From Afifella pfennigii DSM 17143 (lineage in GTDB: Bacteria; Pseudomonadota; Alphaproteobacteria; Rhizobiales; Afifellaceae): a DNA stretch of 64,000 bases. Positions 8,702 through 17,464 of the stretch are shown here, piece after piece. The notes under the pieces were generated by a model. It saw only the letters and a program-made list of their open reading frames with translations. It had not been told where the DNA came from and made no database searches. Where the stretch lies: assembly GCF_000688515.1 (NCBI RefSeq), contig NZ_JHZK01000015.1, positions 22,938 through 86,937 of the forward strand, given 5' to 3'. Numbering within the stretch: position 1 is the first letter of the stretch; the number at the start of each line of letters is the position of its first letter. The translations under genes were made by a program, and so were the position numbers.

Positions 8702-9988
8702 TCAAAGCGCCAGGATCGCCCTGAAATCGTTGACATTCGTCAGCGTCGGCCCGGTGACGACGAGATCGTCCAGGGCGGCGAAGAAACTGTAGGAATCGTT
8801 GCCGGCGAGCGCCGCCTGCGCGTTGAGGCCGAGCGCGGCCGCCCGCGAAAGCGTGTCCGGCCCGGCGAGCGCGCCGGCATTGTCCTGCGAGCCGTCGATG
8901 CCGTCGGTATCGCAGGCAATCGCGTAGACGTTCTTTTCGCCCCTCAGCGCCAAAACGAGCGCCAGGAGGTATTCGGTGTTGCGCCCGCCGCGGCCTTTCC
9001 CGTCGCCGCTCATCGTCACGGTCGTCTCGCCGCCTGAGAGGAGGACGAAAGGGGTCTGCAGCGTATGTCCGCGCAGCTTGTGCAGGACGAGGCCGGCATG
9101 GCTCCTCGCCAGCTCGCGTGCCTCGCCCTGAAGCGCGTCGCCGAGGATGATCGGGAAGACGCCTTCCATGCGCGCCGTCGCCGCCGCGGCCGCCAGCGCG
9201 CGTGCCGGCGTGGCAATGAGCCGGAACTCGGCGCGCGCAAGCCGCCTGTCGCCGGGCTTCGGCGTTTCCGCTTCCGCCGAGGCGAGCCAGCCATGCGCCG
9301 CATCGGGGATGTCGATTTGGTAGCGCTTCAGGATCTGCAGCGCCTCAGCCGCGCTGGTCGTGTCTCCGACCGTCGGTCCTGAGGCGATTTCGGCCGGATC
9401 GTCGCCCGGCACGTCGGAGATGGCCAGCGTCACCGTCCGGGCCGGGAAGGCGGCGGCGGCAAGCCTTCCGCCCTTGATCGCCGACAGATGCTTTCTGACG
9501 CAGTTCATCTCCGAGATGGGCGCCCCGCAGCTCAGCAGCGCCCGGCTCAGGGCCTGCTTGTCGGCGAGCGTCAAGCCCGGCGGGGGAAGGGTGAGCAGCG
9601 CCGAGCCGCCACCGGAGATCAACGCGATGACGAGGTCGTCCTCGCGAAGGCCGGAAACGAGCTCGAACATCCGGCGGGCCGCATTTTCGCCGGCTGCGTC
9701 CGGCACGGGATGGGCCGCTTCCACGATTTCGATTCGCTGGCAGGGGACCGAATGGCCGTAACGGGTCACGACCAGGCCGCCGATCTCGCCCGGCCAGACG
9801 CTTTCCAGAGCTTTCGCCATGGCGGCCGAAGCCTTGCCCGCGCCCACGACGATAGTGCGGCCGGCGGGCGGGGCGGGCAGGTGAGGGGACAAGGACAGCC
9901 GGGGATCGGCCGCCGCGACGGCTGCGTCGAACAATCCGCGCAGGAAGGTCTTTGGGTCTTTCACGCTCGCCGCTTTCCTCCCCGCCAT
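8702..9988 (-). CDS. glycerate 2-kinase, MOFRL family
   Basis: This 428-residue protein is a class II glycerate kinase, formerly annotated hydroxypyruvate reductase TtuD. N-terminal motifs include VVGAGKASAAMAKALE, the glycine-rich ALISGGGSALL, and CVRKHLSAIKGGRLA. The C-terminal MOFRL domain has LLSGGETTVTMSGDGKGRGGRN and CDTDGIDGSQDNAGA. It phosphorylates glycerate to 2-phosphoglycerate, feeding serine-cycle, glyoxylate or tartrate carbon into lower glycolysis. I placed the start at the ATG at 9988; the frame is open to 10195, which lengthens the N-terminus beyond the family norm. No other glyoxylate gene is adjacent. Confidence 0.92.
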   Translation of the reverse strand: MAGRKAASVKDPKTFLRGLFDAAVAAADPRLSLSPHLPAPPAGRTIVVGAGKASAAMAKALESVWPGEIGGLVVTRYGHSVPCQRIEIVEAAHPVPDAAGENAARRMFELVSGLREDDLVIALISGGGSALLTLPPPGLTLADKQALSRALLSCGAPISEMNCVRKHLSAIKGGRLAAAAFPARTVTLAISDVPGDDPAEIASGPTVGDTTSAAEALQILKRYQIDIPDAAHGWLASAEAETPKPGDRRLARAEFRLIATPARALAAAAATARMEGVFPIILGDALQGEARELARSHAGLVLHKLRGHTLQTPFVLLSGGETTVTMSGDGKGRGGRNTEYLLALVLALRGEKNVYAIACDTDGIDGSQDNAGALAGPDTLSRAAALGLNAQAALAGNDSYSFFAALDDLVVTGPTLTNVNDFRAILAL

Positions 9989-10082
9989 ATCGCCGCGGTC
10001 GGTAAACGCTGCGCGCCACGCTTGCGCGCCGGCAAGACCCGGCTTAGCACCAGCCGGCAAGTGACGAAAGGCTGACGGACGC

Positions 10083-11801
10083 ATGGCTCCGGCAACACAC
10101 CATCCCTCGCCGCTGATCGGCGCGCCTGCGCGCCTGCCGGGCATGGCCGGGCTCATCGTGGTGATCGCCGCGCTGTTTCTCTTCCTGCCGGGCATTTCGG
10201 TTCTGCCGCCGATCGACCGCGACGAGGCGCGCTACGTCCAGGCGACGAAGCAGATGCACGAGAGCGGCGACTATATCGACATCCGCTTCCAGGACGAGCC
10301 CCGCCACAAGAAGCCCGTCGGCATCTACTGGCTGCAGGCGGCGGCCACCGCGCCCTTCGGCGGCGCCGAGGCGCCGATATGGGCCTACCGCCTGCCTTCG
10401 CTCGCCGGCGCCGTGGCGGCCGCGCTCGCCACCTATCTGGCCGGCCTTGCGCTCTTCGGCGCCCGTGCCGCCTTCGCCGGCGCGCTTCTGATGGTCTCCA
10501 CCATCCTGATGACCGTGGAGGCGCGTCTGGCCAAGACGGATGCGGTGCTGCTGGCTCTCACCGTCTTCGCCATCGCCGTTCTGGCGAGGGCCTGGATGGA
10601 GGGCCGGCAAGAGCCGGGCGCTTCGGCTCGCTGGCTGGCGCCGCCGCCGCCGACGCCGCTTTCGCGCCCGCTCGCCCTCGGCTTCTGGGCCGCGCTCGGC
10701 GCCGGCATCCTCATCAAGGGCCCCGTCATCGTCATGGTGGTGGGGCTGACGCTTGTCGCCCTTCTTCTCGCCTCGCGCTCGCTGGCGGTCCTGAAAAGGC
10801 TGTGGCCGTTGCAGGGCCTCCTCCTCATGCTGGCGATCGCCGTTCCCTGGTTCGTCGCCATCGCCATTCGTTCGGAAGGCGCCTTCTTCACCGCCTCGCT
10901 CGGCCAGGACATGCTCGCCAAGGTGGCGAGCGGCCAGGAGAGCCACGGCGCGCCGCCCGGCACCTATCTGGCGCTGTTCTTCGCCACCTCCTGGCCGTTG
11001 GCGCCCTTCACCATCCTCGCCGCGCCCTTTCTGCTTTTCGCCTGGCGCCGGCCCGCCGTCTTCTTCGCCCTCGCCTGGCTGGTGCCGAGCTGGCTCGTCT
11101 TCGAGGCCGTGCCGACCAAGCTGCCGCATTACGTCCTGCCGCTCTATCCCGCCCTGGCGCTGTTGACGGCCGCCGCCATCGAGGAGGGCTTTCTGGTGGC
11201 CCGGCGCGCCTGGCGCTATGTCGCCGGCTTCCTTCTGGCGGCGGTGCCGGTCGTCGTCGCCATCGGCGTCATCGCCCTGCCGCTCTATCTGGAGAAGCGG
11301 CTGCCGGCCGGTACCGATCTCGCCGGCATCGGCGCCGCCGTTCTCGGCATCCTCGGCGCGCGCGCCATTCTTGCCGAGCGCGAGGAGCGCGCCATCGTCC
11401 TGTCGGTTTTCGCGGCCGCGCTGATGTATCTCGGCGCCCTCCAGCTCGGCTTTCCCACGCTCGATGCCATCCGCGTCTCCGAGCGCGCCGTCGCCGCGGC
11501 GCAGGAGGCGGCGCCATGCGAGGCGCCGCGCCTTGCCGCGACCGGCTATACCGAGCCGAGCCTCGTCTTCTTCGCCGGCACCGATACGCTGCTCGCCCCG
11601 CCGGCCGACCTTGCCGCCTTCCTTGCCGAGGAAGGCTGCCGCCTCGCCCTGGTGGAGGCGCGCCAGGAGCCGGCCTTCCTTGCTGCGGCGGCTGAGAACG
11701 GCATTGCCGTGGAGCGCGGCGAGGCCGTTTCCGGCTTCAACTACTCGCGCGGCCAGAGCGTCACGCTCGCCGTCTACCAGCGCCAGCCGGAGGCCCGATG
11801 A
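10083..11801 (+). CDS. ArnT/PMT-like GT39 family glycosyltransferase
   Basis: This 572-residue inner-membrane protein has many hydrophobic segments and a first periplasmic loop containing DRDEARYVQATKQM and the DEPRHKKPVGIYWLQ signature typical of the ArnT/GT39-GT83 group. These enzymes transfer a sugar from a polyprenyl phosphate donor to an acceptor such as lipid A. The last 130 or so residues form a periplasmic domain. It begins a four-gene run with 4-bp overlaps to a PAP2 phosphatase, then a Dpm1-like GT2 that could make its donor, and LABN. In rhizobia similar sets (Rgt proteins) add galacturonic acid to lipid A or core. The sugar here is not known. Confidence 0.88.
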   Translation: MAPATHHPSPLIGAPARLPGMAGLIVVIAALFLFLPGISVLPPIDRDEARYVQATKQMHESGDYIDIRFQDEPRHKKPVGIYWLQAAATAPFGGAEAPIWAYRLPSLAGAVAAALATYLAGLALFGARAAFAGALLMVSTILMTVEARLAKTDAVLLALTVFAIAVLARAWMEGRQEPGASARWLAPPPPTPLSRPLALGFWAALGAGILIKGPVIVMVVGLTLVALLLASRSLAVLKRLWPLQGLLLMLAIAVPWFVAIAIRSEGAFFTASLGQDMLAKVASGQESHGAPPGTYLALFFATSWPLAPFTILAAPFLLFAWRRPAVFFALAWLVPSWLVFEAVPTKLPHYVLPLYPALALLTAAAIEEGFLVARRAWRYVAGFLLAAVPVVVAIGVIALPLYLEKRLPAGTDLAGIGAAVLGILGARAILAEREERAIVLSVFAAALMYLGALQLGFPTLDAIRVSERAVAAAQEAAPCEAPRLAATGYTEPSLVFFAGTDTLLAPPADLAAFLAEEGCRLALVEARQEPAFLAAAAENGIAVERGEAVSGFNYSRGQSVTLAVYQRQPEAR

Positions 11802-12619
11802 TCCGACCCACCGAGGGCTGGAACGAGGCCGCCAGGTCCACCTTCCGGCGCGGGCGCGAGCGGGCCTTTCACGTCTCGCGCTTCGTGGCGCGGCGCCGGC
11901 GCGACGAGCGCCTGAAGCCGCTGCAGGTGACCCCGCTTACCGTCTTCAACCTCGCCATCCTCCTGGCGAGCCTTCTGCTTCTCGTCTTCGTCCTCGCCGA
12001 TCCTTATCTCGTCGCCTTCCAGGCCAATATGCAGCCGGAAGTGCGGGGCTTCCTCGTCTTCGTCACCGATCTCGGCAAGTCGGACTGGATGCTCTTTGCC
12101 GCCGGCGGCTTCCTCGTCTTCCAGCTCTTCCGCGACGTCTCGTTCTACGGCTTGCGCCAGCGCGCCGCCATCCTGCGGGCCTCCGCCGCCGCCGCCTATG
12201 TCTTCGTCGCCGTGGGGGCGACGGGGCTTTTGGCCCTCGTCCTGAAATACGGTATCGGCCGCGCCCGTCCGCGCCATTTCGAGGCGGAGGGCGTGGCCGC
12301 CTTCCATCCCTTCTCCACGGAGGCGAGCTGGGCGAGCTTTCCCTCCGGCCACGCCACCAACGTTGCCGCCCTCGCCATGGCCCTGGCGCTGCTTTTTCCC
12401 AAGGCGCGCATCGCCGTCCTGGTCTTCGCCTTCTGGATCGCCGTCAGCCGGCTTGCGACGCGCTCGCATTATCCGACCGACGTCATCGCCGGCTTCATCC
12501 TCGGCTGCGCCGGCGCCTGGCTGACGGCGCGCCTTTTCGCCAAATGGCGGCTGGTCTTCCGCCTGGATCGCGACGGCAGGCTCCGTCGGCGCCGCATTGC
12601 AGAAAGCGACAGGATATGA
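11798..12619 (+). CDS. PAP2 family lipid phosphatase
   Basis: This 273-residue protein has the full PAP2 tripartite catalytic signature: KYGIGRARP (Kx6RP), FPSGHATN (PSGH) and SRLATRSHYPTD (SRx5Hx3D, with the nucleophilic His). About five to six membrane segments surround these motifs, placing the active site on the periplasmic face. It starts in a 4-bp ATGA overlap with the GT39 gene and ends overlapping the GT2 gene. Likely substrates are lipid A phosphates (LpxE/LpxF-like) or polyprenyl pyrophosphate. The neighbouring glycosyltransferases favour dephosphorylation of lipid A before sugar addition, which is inference. Confidence 0.88.
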   Translation: MIRPTEGWNEAARSTFRRGRERAFHVSRFVARRRRDERLKPLQVTPLTVFNLAILLASLLLLVFVLADPYLVAFQANMQPEVRGFLVFVTDLGKSDWMLFAAGGFLVFQLFRDVSFYGLRQRAAILRASAAAAYVFVAVGATGLLALVLKYGIGRARPRHFEAEGVAAFHPFSTEASWASFPSGHATNVAALAMALALLFPKARIAVLVFAFWIAVSRLATRSHYPTDVIAGFILGCAGAWLTARLFAKWRLVFRLDRDGRLRRRRIAESDRI

Positions 12620-13368
12620 ATGTGAGCCAAACAAAGACGCCGCCGGATATCTCCGTCGTCGTGCCGTGCCGCGACGAGGCCGGCAATATCGGCGGCCTCA
12701 TCGACGAAATCGCCGCCGCGCTTGCCGGCCGCGCCTTCGAGATCCTCATCGTCGACGACGGCTCGCGCGACGCCACCGGCGAGACGGTGCGCGCCAAGCA
12801 TCGAACGCTTCCTGCCGTTCGCCTCCTGCGCCACGATGTCAGCGCCGGCCAGAGCGCGGCCATCCGCACCGGGCTGCAAGCGTCCCGCGGCGCCGTCCTC
12901 GTCACGCTCGACGGCGACGGGCAGAACGACCCCGCCTACATCCCCGCGCTGCTTGAGGCGCTGGAGGCCGGCGGTGAGGAAACGGCGCTCGCCGCGGGCC
13001 AGCGCCTCGGCCGCAAGGCGAGCTTTGCCAAGCGCTACGGCTCGCGCATCGCCAATTGGGCGCGGCGCAGCATGCTCGACGACCGGGTCCGCGACACCGG
13101 CTGCGGCCTGAAGGCGATCCGCCGCGCCGTCTTCCTGCGCCTGCCTTATTTCGACGGCTGGCACCGTTTTCTGCCCGCCCTGGTGCGCCGGGAAGGCTTT
13201 GACGTGGCGCTCGTTGATGTCGTCGACCGCGAGCGCCGGCACGGTACGTCGAAATACGGCATCTTCGATCGCCTATGGGTCGGCATCGCCGACCTCTTCG
13301 GCGTCTGGTGGCTGGCAAGGCGCCGGCGGGTGCGTCCGCAGATCAGCGAGGAGCGAATGGATGGCTGA
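12616..13368 (+). CDS. Dpm1-like GT2 family glycosyltransferase
   Basis: This 250-residue soluble GT-A enzyme has ISVVVPCRDEAGNI at the N-terminus, the nucleotide-binding ILIVDDGSRD, and the catalytic DGDGQNDP (a DxD variant). It lacks C-terminal membrane spans, like dolichyl-phosphate-mannose synthase and rhizobial RgtE. It would charge a polyprenyl phosphate with a sugar for the GT39 enzyme upstream. The ATG at 12616 overlaps the PAP2 stop and the 3' end overlaps the LABN gene by 8 bp, so the operon is probably translationally coupled. The sugar nucleotide is unknown. Confidence 0.88.
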   Translation: MNVSQTKTPPDISVVVPCRDEAGNIGGLIDEIAAALAGRAFEILIVDDGSRDATGETVRAKHRTLPAVRLLRHDVSAGQSAAIRTGLQASRGAVLVTLDGDGQNDPAYIPALLEALEAGGEETALAAGQRLGRKASFAKRYGSRIANWARRSMLDDRVRDTGCGLKAIRRAVFLRLPYFDGWHRFLPALVRREGFDVALVDVVDRERRHGTSKYGIFDRLWVGIADLFGVWWLARRRRVRPQISEERMDG

Positions 13369-13681
13369 ACTCTGGAACTGGATCGAGCGGGTCTTCATCG
13401 ACCAGTTCAGCCTATGGATCGTGCTCGGCTTCGTGGCGCAGTTCATGTTCATGATGCGCTTTCTCATCCAGTGGCTGGCGAGCGAGCGGGCGGGGCGGTC
13501 CGTCGTGCCGGTCGCCTTCTGGTTCTTCTCCGTCGGCGGCGGCTTTCTCCTCTTCATCTACGCCATCCACCGCCAGGACCCGGTCTTCATCCTCGGCCAG
13601 GGGCTGGGCCTCTTCATCTACGGGCGCAACCTCTGGCTCATCTTCAAAGAGCACCGCTCGGCGCTGGAAAAGACCGACTGA
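13361..13681 (+). CDS. lipid-A-disaccharide synthase N-terminal-like (LABN) membrane protein
   Basis: This 106-residue protein has three hydrophobic segments and the LABN signature: GFVAQFMFMMRFLIQWLASERAG, VPVAFWFFSVGGG, IHRQDPVFILGQGLGLFIYGRNL. The domain occurs free-standing beside glycosyltransferases of lipid A decoration operons and may act as a small flippase-like or scaffold subunit. It closes the GT39-PAP2-GT2 operon, sharing 8 bp with the preceding gene. Its biochemical role is not established by sequence. Confidence 0.85.
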   Translation: MAELWNWIERVFIDQFSLWIVLGFVAQFMFMMRFLIQWLASERAGRSVVPVAFWFFSVGGGFLLFIYAIHRQDPVFILGQGLGLFIYGRNLWLIFKEHRSALEKTD

Positions 13682-13696
13682 GGCCCGCCGGCCTCA
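13679..13696. terminator. stem-loop between convergent genes
   Basis: A perfect 7-bp inverted repeat (TGAGGCC, loop CGCC, GGCCTCA) begins at the stop codon of the LABN gene and lies 4 bp before the end of the convergent metC gene. There is no T tract, so intrinsic termination is doubtful. A stalling or mRNA 3'-end-protecting hairpin for both transcripts is possible. Confidence 0.35.
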
Positions 13697-13700
13697 TCCC

Positions 13701-14888
13701 TCAGCCGATGGCGGCGAAGGCCGCCTCAAGATCGGCGATCTGATCGGCGACGTCCTCCAGGCCGATATGCAGGCGGATGACCGGGCCGCCCGGCCAGGGG
13801 CGCACCGTGCGCGCTGCCGAAAGCTCGCCGTAGGAGGCAAGGCTCTCAAAGCCGCCCCAGGAATAGCCGAGGCCGAAGAGACGGAGGCCGTCGAGGAAGC
13901 GCTCGGCGGCAGCCTCGTCCCCCTTGAGCTCGAAGGCGAACAGGCCGGTGGAGCGGCCGAAGAAGCGCTGCCAGTTGGCATGGCCCGGACAGGAGGAGAG
14001 GGCAGGGTGCAGCACCCGCGCCACCTCCGGCCGGCCGGCCAGCCAATGGGCGACTTCCAGGGCCTGCTTCTCGTGCTGCTCGATGCGCACCTTCATCGTG
14101 CGCATGCCGCGCATGGCGAGATAGATTTCGTCGGGGCCGGCCTGAATGCCGAGTTCGGTATGGGTGCGCGAAAGCCGGGCGGCGTGGCGCTCATTGGCGC
14201 TGACGGAGCCGAGGAGAAGATCGGCGTGGCCGCCGACATATTTGGTGCTCGCCTGGATGGAGAAGTCGAAGCCATGCGCGATCGGCCGGTAGATGAGCGG
14301 CGTCGCCCAGGTGTTGTCGATCATGGTGATGGCGCCGGCAGCGCGTGCCGCGTTGAGGATTTCCTGCAAATCCGGCGTCTCGAAGGTGATGGAGCCCGGC
14401 GCCTCGGCGAAGACGGCGTTCGCGCCGTTCTTCAGCGCTTCCTTCAGGCCCGACAGATCCATCGGGTCGTAATAGGTCGTGCCCATGCCGAGCCGCTTCA
14501 GCGTTCCCTCGCAGAAGCGCCGCGTCGGCCCGTAGACATTGTCCGGCACCAGGATTTCCTCGCCCGCCGAGACGCCGGCGAGGATGGCGAGCGAGACCGC
14601 CGCGAGCCCGGAGGGTACCAGAACCGTGGCCGCGGCGCCTTCCAGCTCCGACCAGGCCGTGTTCATCGCTTCGATCGTCGGCGTGTTCGTCAGCCCGTAG
14701 GAATAGCGGCTGGTGCGCCGATGCTTCATCTCGTCTGCGGAGGCGAAAAGGACGGTGGAGGCGCGCACCAGCGGCGGGTTCACAAAGCCATGGAAATCTG
14801 CGGGCCGACGCCCGCCATGGGTGAGGATTGTCGCCGCCTTGCGCGGTTTCTCGCCAGGGTTGCGCCCGTCCTCGTGCTTTGAGCTCAT
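13701..14888 (-). CDS. metC: cystathionine beta-lyase
   Basis: This 395-residue PLP enzyme of the Cys/Met metabolism family carries PSGLAAVSLAILAG, the aspartate-bearing TMIDNTWATPLIYRP, and the lysine site SIQASTKYVGGHADLLLGSV. It cleaves cystathionine to homocysteine, pyruvate and ammonia in methionine synthesis, or acts as a cysteine desulfhydrase. The C-terminal GLRLFGLGYSWGGFESL segment is typical of MetC rather than gamma-synthase. I prefer the ATG at 14888 with GGAG 7 bases upstream over a GTG at 14903. It is divergent from aapJ across 243 bp. Confidence 0.9.
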   Translation of the reverse strand: MSSKHEDGRNPGEKPRKAATILTHGGRRPADFHGFVNPPLVRASTVLFASADEMKHRRTSRYSYGLTNTPTIEAMNTAWSELEGAAATVLVPSGLAAVSLAILAGVSAGEEILVPDNVYGPTRRFCEGTLKRLGMGTTYYDPMDLSGLKEALKNGANAVFAEAPGSITFETPDLQEILNAARAAGAITMIDNTWATPLIYRPIAHGFDFSIQASTKYVGGHADLLLGSVSANERHAARLSRTHTELGIQAGPDEIYLAMRGMRTMKVRIEQHEKQALEVAHWLAGRPEVARVLHPALSSCPGHANWQRFFGRSTGLFAFELKGDEAAAERFLDGLRLFGLGYSWGGFESLASYGELSAARTVRPWPGGPVIRLHIGLEDVADQIADLEAAFAAIG

Positions 14889-15131
14889 CGAATTCTCCGC
14901 CACATGTCGTTGCCTTTCATGGATTTAGAGCCTGTGATCAAGACGATAGTCGAACGCGGCCAGGGGCGTCACAGTCTTGACCGAAGCCTTGAGATAGCTT
15001 TCGATGGCCGCACGGACGGGGTCGCGTCAAGCAGCGTCTGGCAGGGAAAAGGTGAGGCGGACAAACTTGCTTTGGTTGGACGATGCCGCACCACCGTTCG
15101 AGAAGTAACCGGTGAACAGGAAAATCGTCAC

Positions 15132-16148
15132 ATGAAAAAACCTATTCTACCGCTCCTTGCTGGGGCGGCCTTCGCACTGACGGCCGCTTCAGCTTCGGCA
15201 GCGACGCTTGATGACATCAAGGCGAAGGGAACGCTCCAGTGCGGCGTGAGCCAGGGCCTGCCTGGCTTCTCCAACCCCGATGCGCAGGGCAACTGGTCCG
15301 GCATCGACGTCGATACCTGCAAGGCGATCGCCGCGGCGGTTTTCGGCGACGCCTCCAAGGCGGCCTTCACGCCGCTCTCGGCCAAGGAGCGCTTCACGGC
15401 CTTGCAGTCCGGCGAGGTGGATGTGCTGACCCGCAACACCACCTGGACCATGACCCGCGACACCGATCTCGGCCTCAACTTCACGGGCGTCAACTACTAT
15501 GACGGCCAGGGCTTCATGGTGCGCAAGGATCTCGGCGTATCCTCCGCTCTTGAGCTTTCCGGCGCCAGCGTGTGCACCAACACCGGCACGACCACCGAGC
15601 TCAACCTGGCGGATTATTTCCGCAAGAGCGACATGGATTACGAGGTCGTCGCCTTTGAGAAGGCCGACGAGGTCGTCGCCGCCTACGATGCCGGCCGTTG
15701 CGACGTCTACACCACCGACGCTTCCGGCCTTTACGCGCAGCGCCTGAAGCTCGCCAATCCGGACGATCATATGATCCTGCCGGAGATCATCTCCAAGGAG
15801 CCGCTCGGCCCGGTCGTCCGCCAGGGCGACGATCAGTGGTTCAACGTCGTCAAATGGACGCTGTTTGCCCTCGTCAATGCCGAGGAGCTCGGCGTCAACC
15901 AGGAGAATGTCGAGGAGATGAAGGATTCCGACAACCCGGCCATCAAGCGGCTGCTGGGTACGGAAGGCTCGTTCGGCGAATCCATCGGCCTGTCTTCGGA
16001 CTGGGCGGTGAGCGCCATCAAGGCGGTCGGCAATTACGGCGAGATGTTTGAGCGCAATGTCGGGCCGGACACCGAGCTCGGCATCGACCGAGGCCTGAAC
16101 CGGCTTTGGACGGACGGCGGCATTCAGTACGCACCGCCCGTACGCTGA
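15132..16148 (+). CDS. aapJ: general L-amino-acid ABC transporter binding protein
   Basis: This 338-residue periplasmic protein has a signal peptide (MKKPILPLLAGAAFALTAAS, cleaved after SASA) and the AapJ/BztA pattern: LDDIKAKGTLQCGVSQGLPGFSNPD, RFTALQSGEVDVLTRNTTWT, and AGRCDVYTTDASGLYAQR. It delivers a broad range of L-amino acids to the AapQM-P complex. The ATG at 15132 follows AGGAAAA. A strong terminator follows its stop before aapQ, which should give more binding protein than membrane components. The 243-bp region upstream presumably holds the main promoter. Confidence 0.95.
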   Translation: MKKPILPLLAGAAFALTAASASAATLDDIKAKGTLQCGVSQGLPGFSNPDAQGNWSGIDVDTCKAIAAAVFGDASKAAFTPLSAKERFTALQSGEVDVLTRNTTWTMTRDTDLGLNFTGVNYYDGQGFMVRKDLGVSSALELSGASVCTNTGTTTELNLADYFRKSDMDYEVVAFEKADEVVAAYDAGRCDVYTTDASGLYAQRLKLANPDDHMILPEIISKEPLGPVVRQGDDQWFNVVKWTLFALVNAEELGVNQENVEEMKDSDNPAIKRLLGTEGSFGESIGLSSDWAVSAIKAVGNYGEMFERNVGPDTELGIDRGLNRLWTDGGIQYAPPVR

Positions 16149-16158
16149 TGGGAGTTCC

Positions 16159-16190
16159 AGCCCGGCCGGCTCATCCGGCCGGGCTTTTTG
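16159..16190 (+). terminator. rho-independent terminator between aapJ and aapQ
   Basis: An 11-bp perfect GC-rich stem (16159-16169 with 16175-16185, loop CTCAT) is followed by a T run. It lies 10 bp after the aapJ stop and about 60 bp before aapQ, so it should act as a partial attenuator within the operon. Confidence 0.9.
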
Positions 16191-16251
16191 CTGGCGTGTC
16201 GCCGCGCCCAAGATGGCGAGCGCCGGCACCTAACATGCAAGCCGAGGGGAC

Positions 16252-17463
16252 ATGGCTGTTCAGGATGCATTGCCGGGCCGCGTAGGCTCGGGCGGCAACG
16301 CTGTGCTCAACGACCAGCGCGTGCGGGGAGTGATCTTCCAGGTCCTCCTCATCGTTGCCATCGTCAGTTTCGCCTGGTGGATTATCCACAACACGGCCGT
16401 CAATCTGCGCGCCCAGGGCATTGAGTTCGGCTTCGACATCATGCTCGATTCAGCCGGCTTTCAGATCAACCAGACGCTGATCGACTATCAGGAGACCTCC
16501 TCTTACGTGCGGGTCTATTTCGTCGGCCTGTTCAACACGCTCCTGGTCTCCCTGATCGGCATCATCATGGCGACGATCATCGGCTTCGTCGTCGGCATCG
16601 CGCGTCTTTCCAATAACTGGATCGTTGCCAAGGCCGCCTACGTCTACATCGAGGTGCTGCGCAACATCCCGCTGCTCCTGCAGATTTTCATCTGGTATTT
16701 CGCCGTCCTGCGGCTGTTGCCGCCCAAGCGGGAGGCGATCGACCTCGGCCCGCTGGGGCTTCTCAACATCGCCGGCTGGTATGCGCCGAGCCCGGTTTTC
16801 GGGCCCGGCTTCGACTTCGTCGTCGGGGCCATCCTCCTCGGCCTCGCCGCCTCGTTCCTCATTCGCGCCTGGGCCCGTCGGCGGCAGATGGCGACGGGCG
16901 AGCGGTTTCCCGTCTTCTGGACGGCGCTTGCCCTCGTCGTGGCGGTGCCGATCGTGGTCTATTTCCTCGCCGATGCGCTGACGAAGGGCGCGCCGCTGAC
17001 GATGGAATACGCGACCCAGGGCAATTTCGGCCCGCGCGGCGGCACCCGCATCTTTCCCGAATTCATCGGCCTTCTCTTCGCGCTCTCCTTCTACACGGCC
17101 TCCTTCATCGCCGAGATCGTGCGCGCCGGCATCCTTGCCGTGCCGCACGGGCAGACGGAAGCCTCGTTCTCGCTCGGCCTGAGGCCCGGCCACACGCTGC
17201 GCCTCGTCGTCATTCCGCAGGCGCTGAGGGTGATCATCCCGCCGCTCACCAGCCAGTATCTGAACCTGACGAAGAACTCCTCCCTGGCGGTGGCGATCGC
17301 CTATCCCGATCTCGTCTCGGTCTTCGCCGGCACCGCCCTCAACCAGACCGGCCGGGCGGTGGAGTTCATTCTCATCACCATGGCGACCTATCTGGCGATT
17401 TCGCTCGTCACCTCGGCCTTCATGAACTGGTACAACAGCCGCGTCGCCCTGGTGGAGAGATAA
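16252..17463 (+). CDS. aapQ: general L-amino-acid ABC transporter permease
   Basis: This 403-residue inner-membrane protein of the HisM/GlnP class has the AapQ layout: an N-terminal span, a long insertion between early segments ([13 protein letters not shown], then [21 protein letters not shown]), and the EAA loop [31 protein letters not shown] near residues 300-325. It forms the transmembrane heterodimer with AapM. GAGGGGA lies ahead of the ATG. The stop is one base before the aapM start, so the genes are co-translated. Confidence 0.94.
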   Translation: MAVQDALPGRVGSGGNAVLNDQRVRGVIFQVLLIVAIVSFAWWIIHNTAVNLRAQGIEFGFDIMLDSAGFQINQTLIDYQETSSYVRVYFVGLFNTLLVSLIGIIMATIIGFVVGIARLSNNWIVAKAAYVYIEVLRNIPLLLQIFIWYFAVLRLLPPKREAIDLGPLGLLNIAGWYAPSPVFGPGFDFVVGAILLGLAASFLIRAWARRRQMATGERFPVFWTALALVVAVPIVVYFLADALTKGAPLTMEYATQGNFGPRGGTRIFPEFIGLLFALSFYTASFIAEIVRAGILAVPHGQTEASFSLGLRPGHTLRLVVIPQALRVIIPPLTSQYLNLTKNSSLAVAIAYPDLVSVFAGTALNQTGRAVEFILITMATYLAISLVTSAFMNWYNSRVALVER

Positions 17464-17464
17464 G

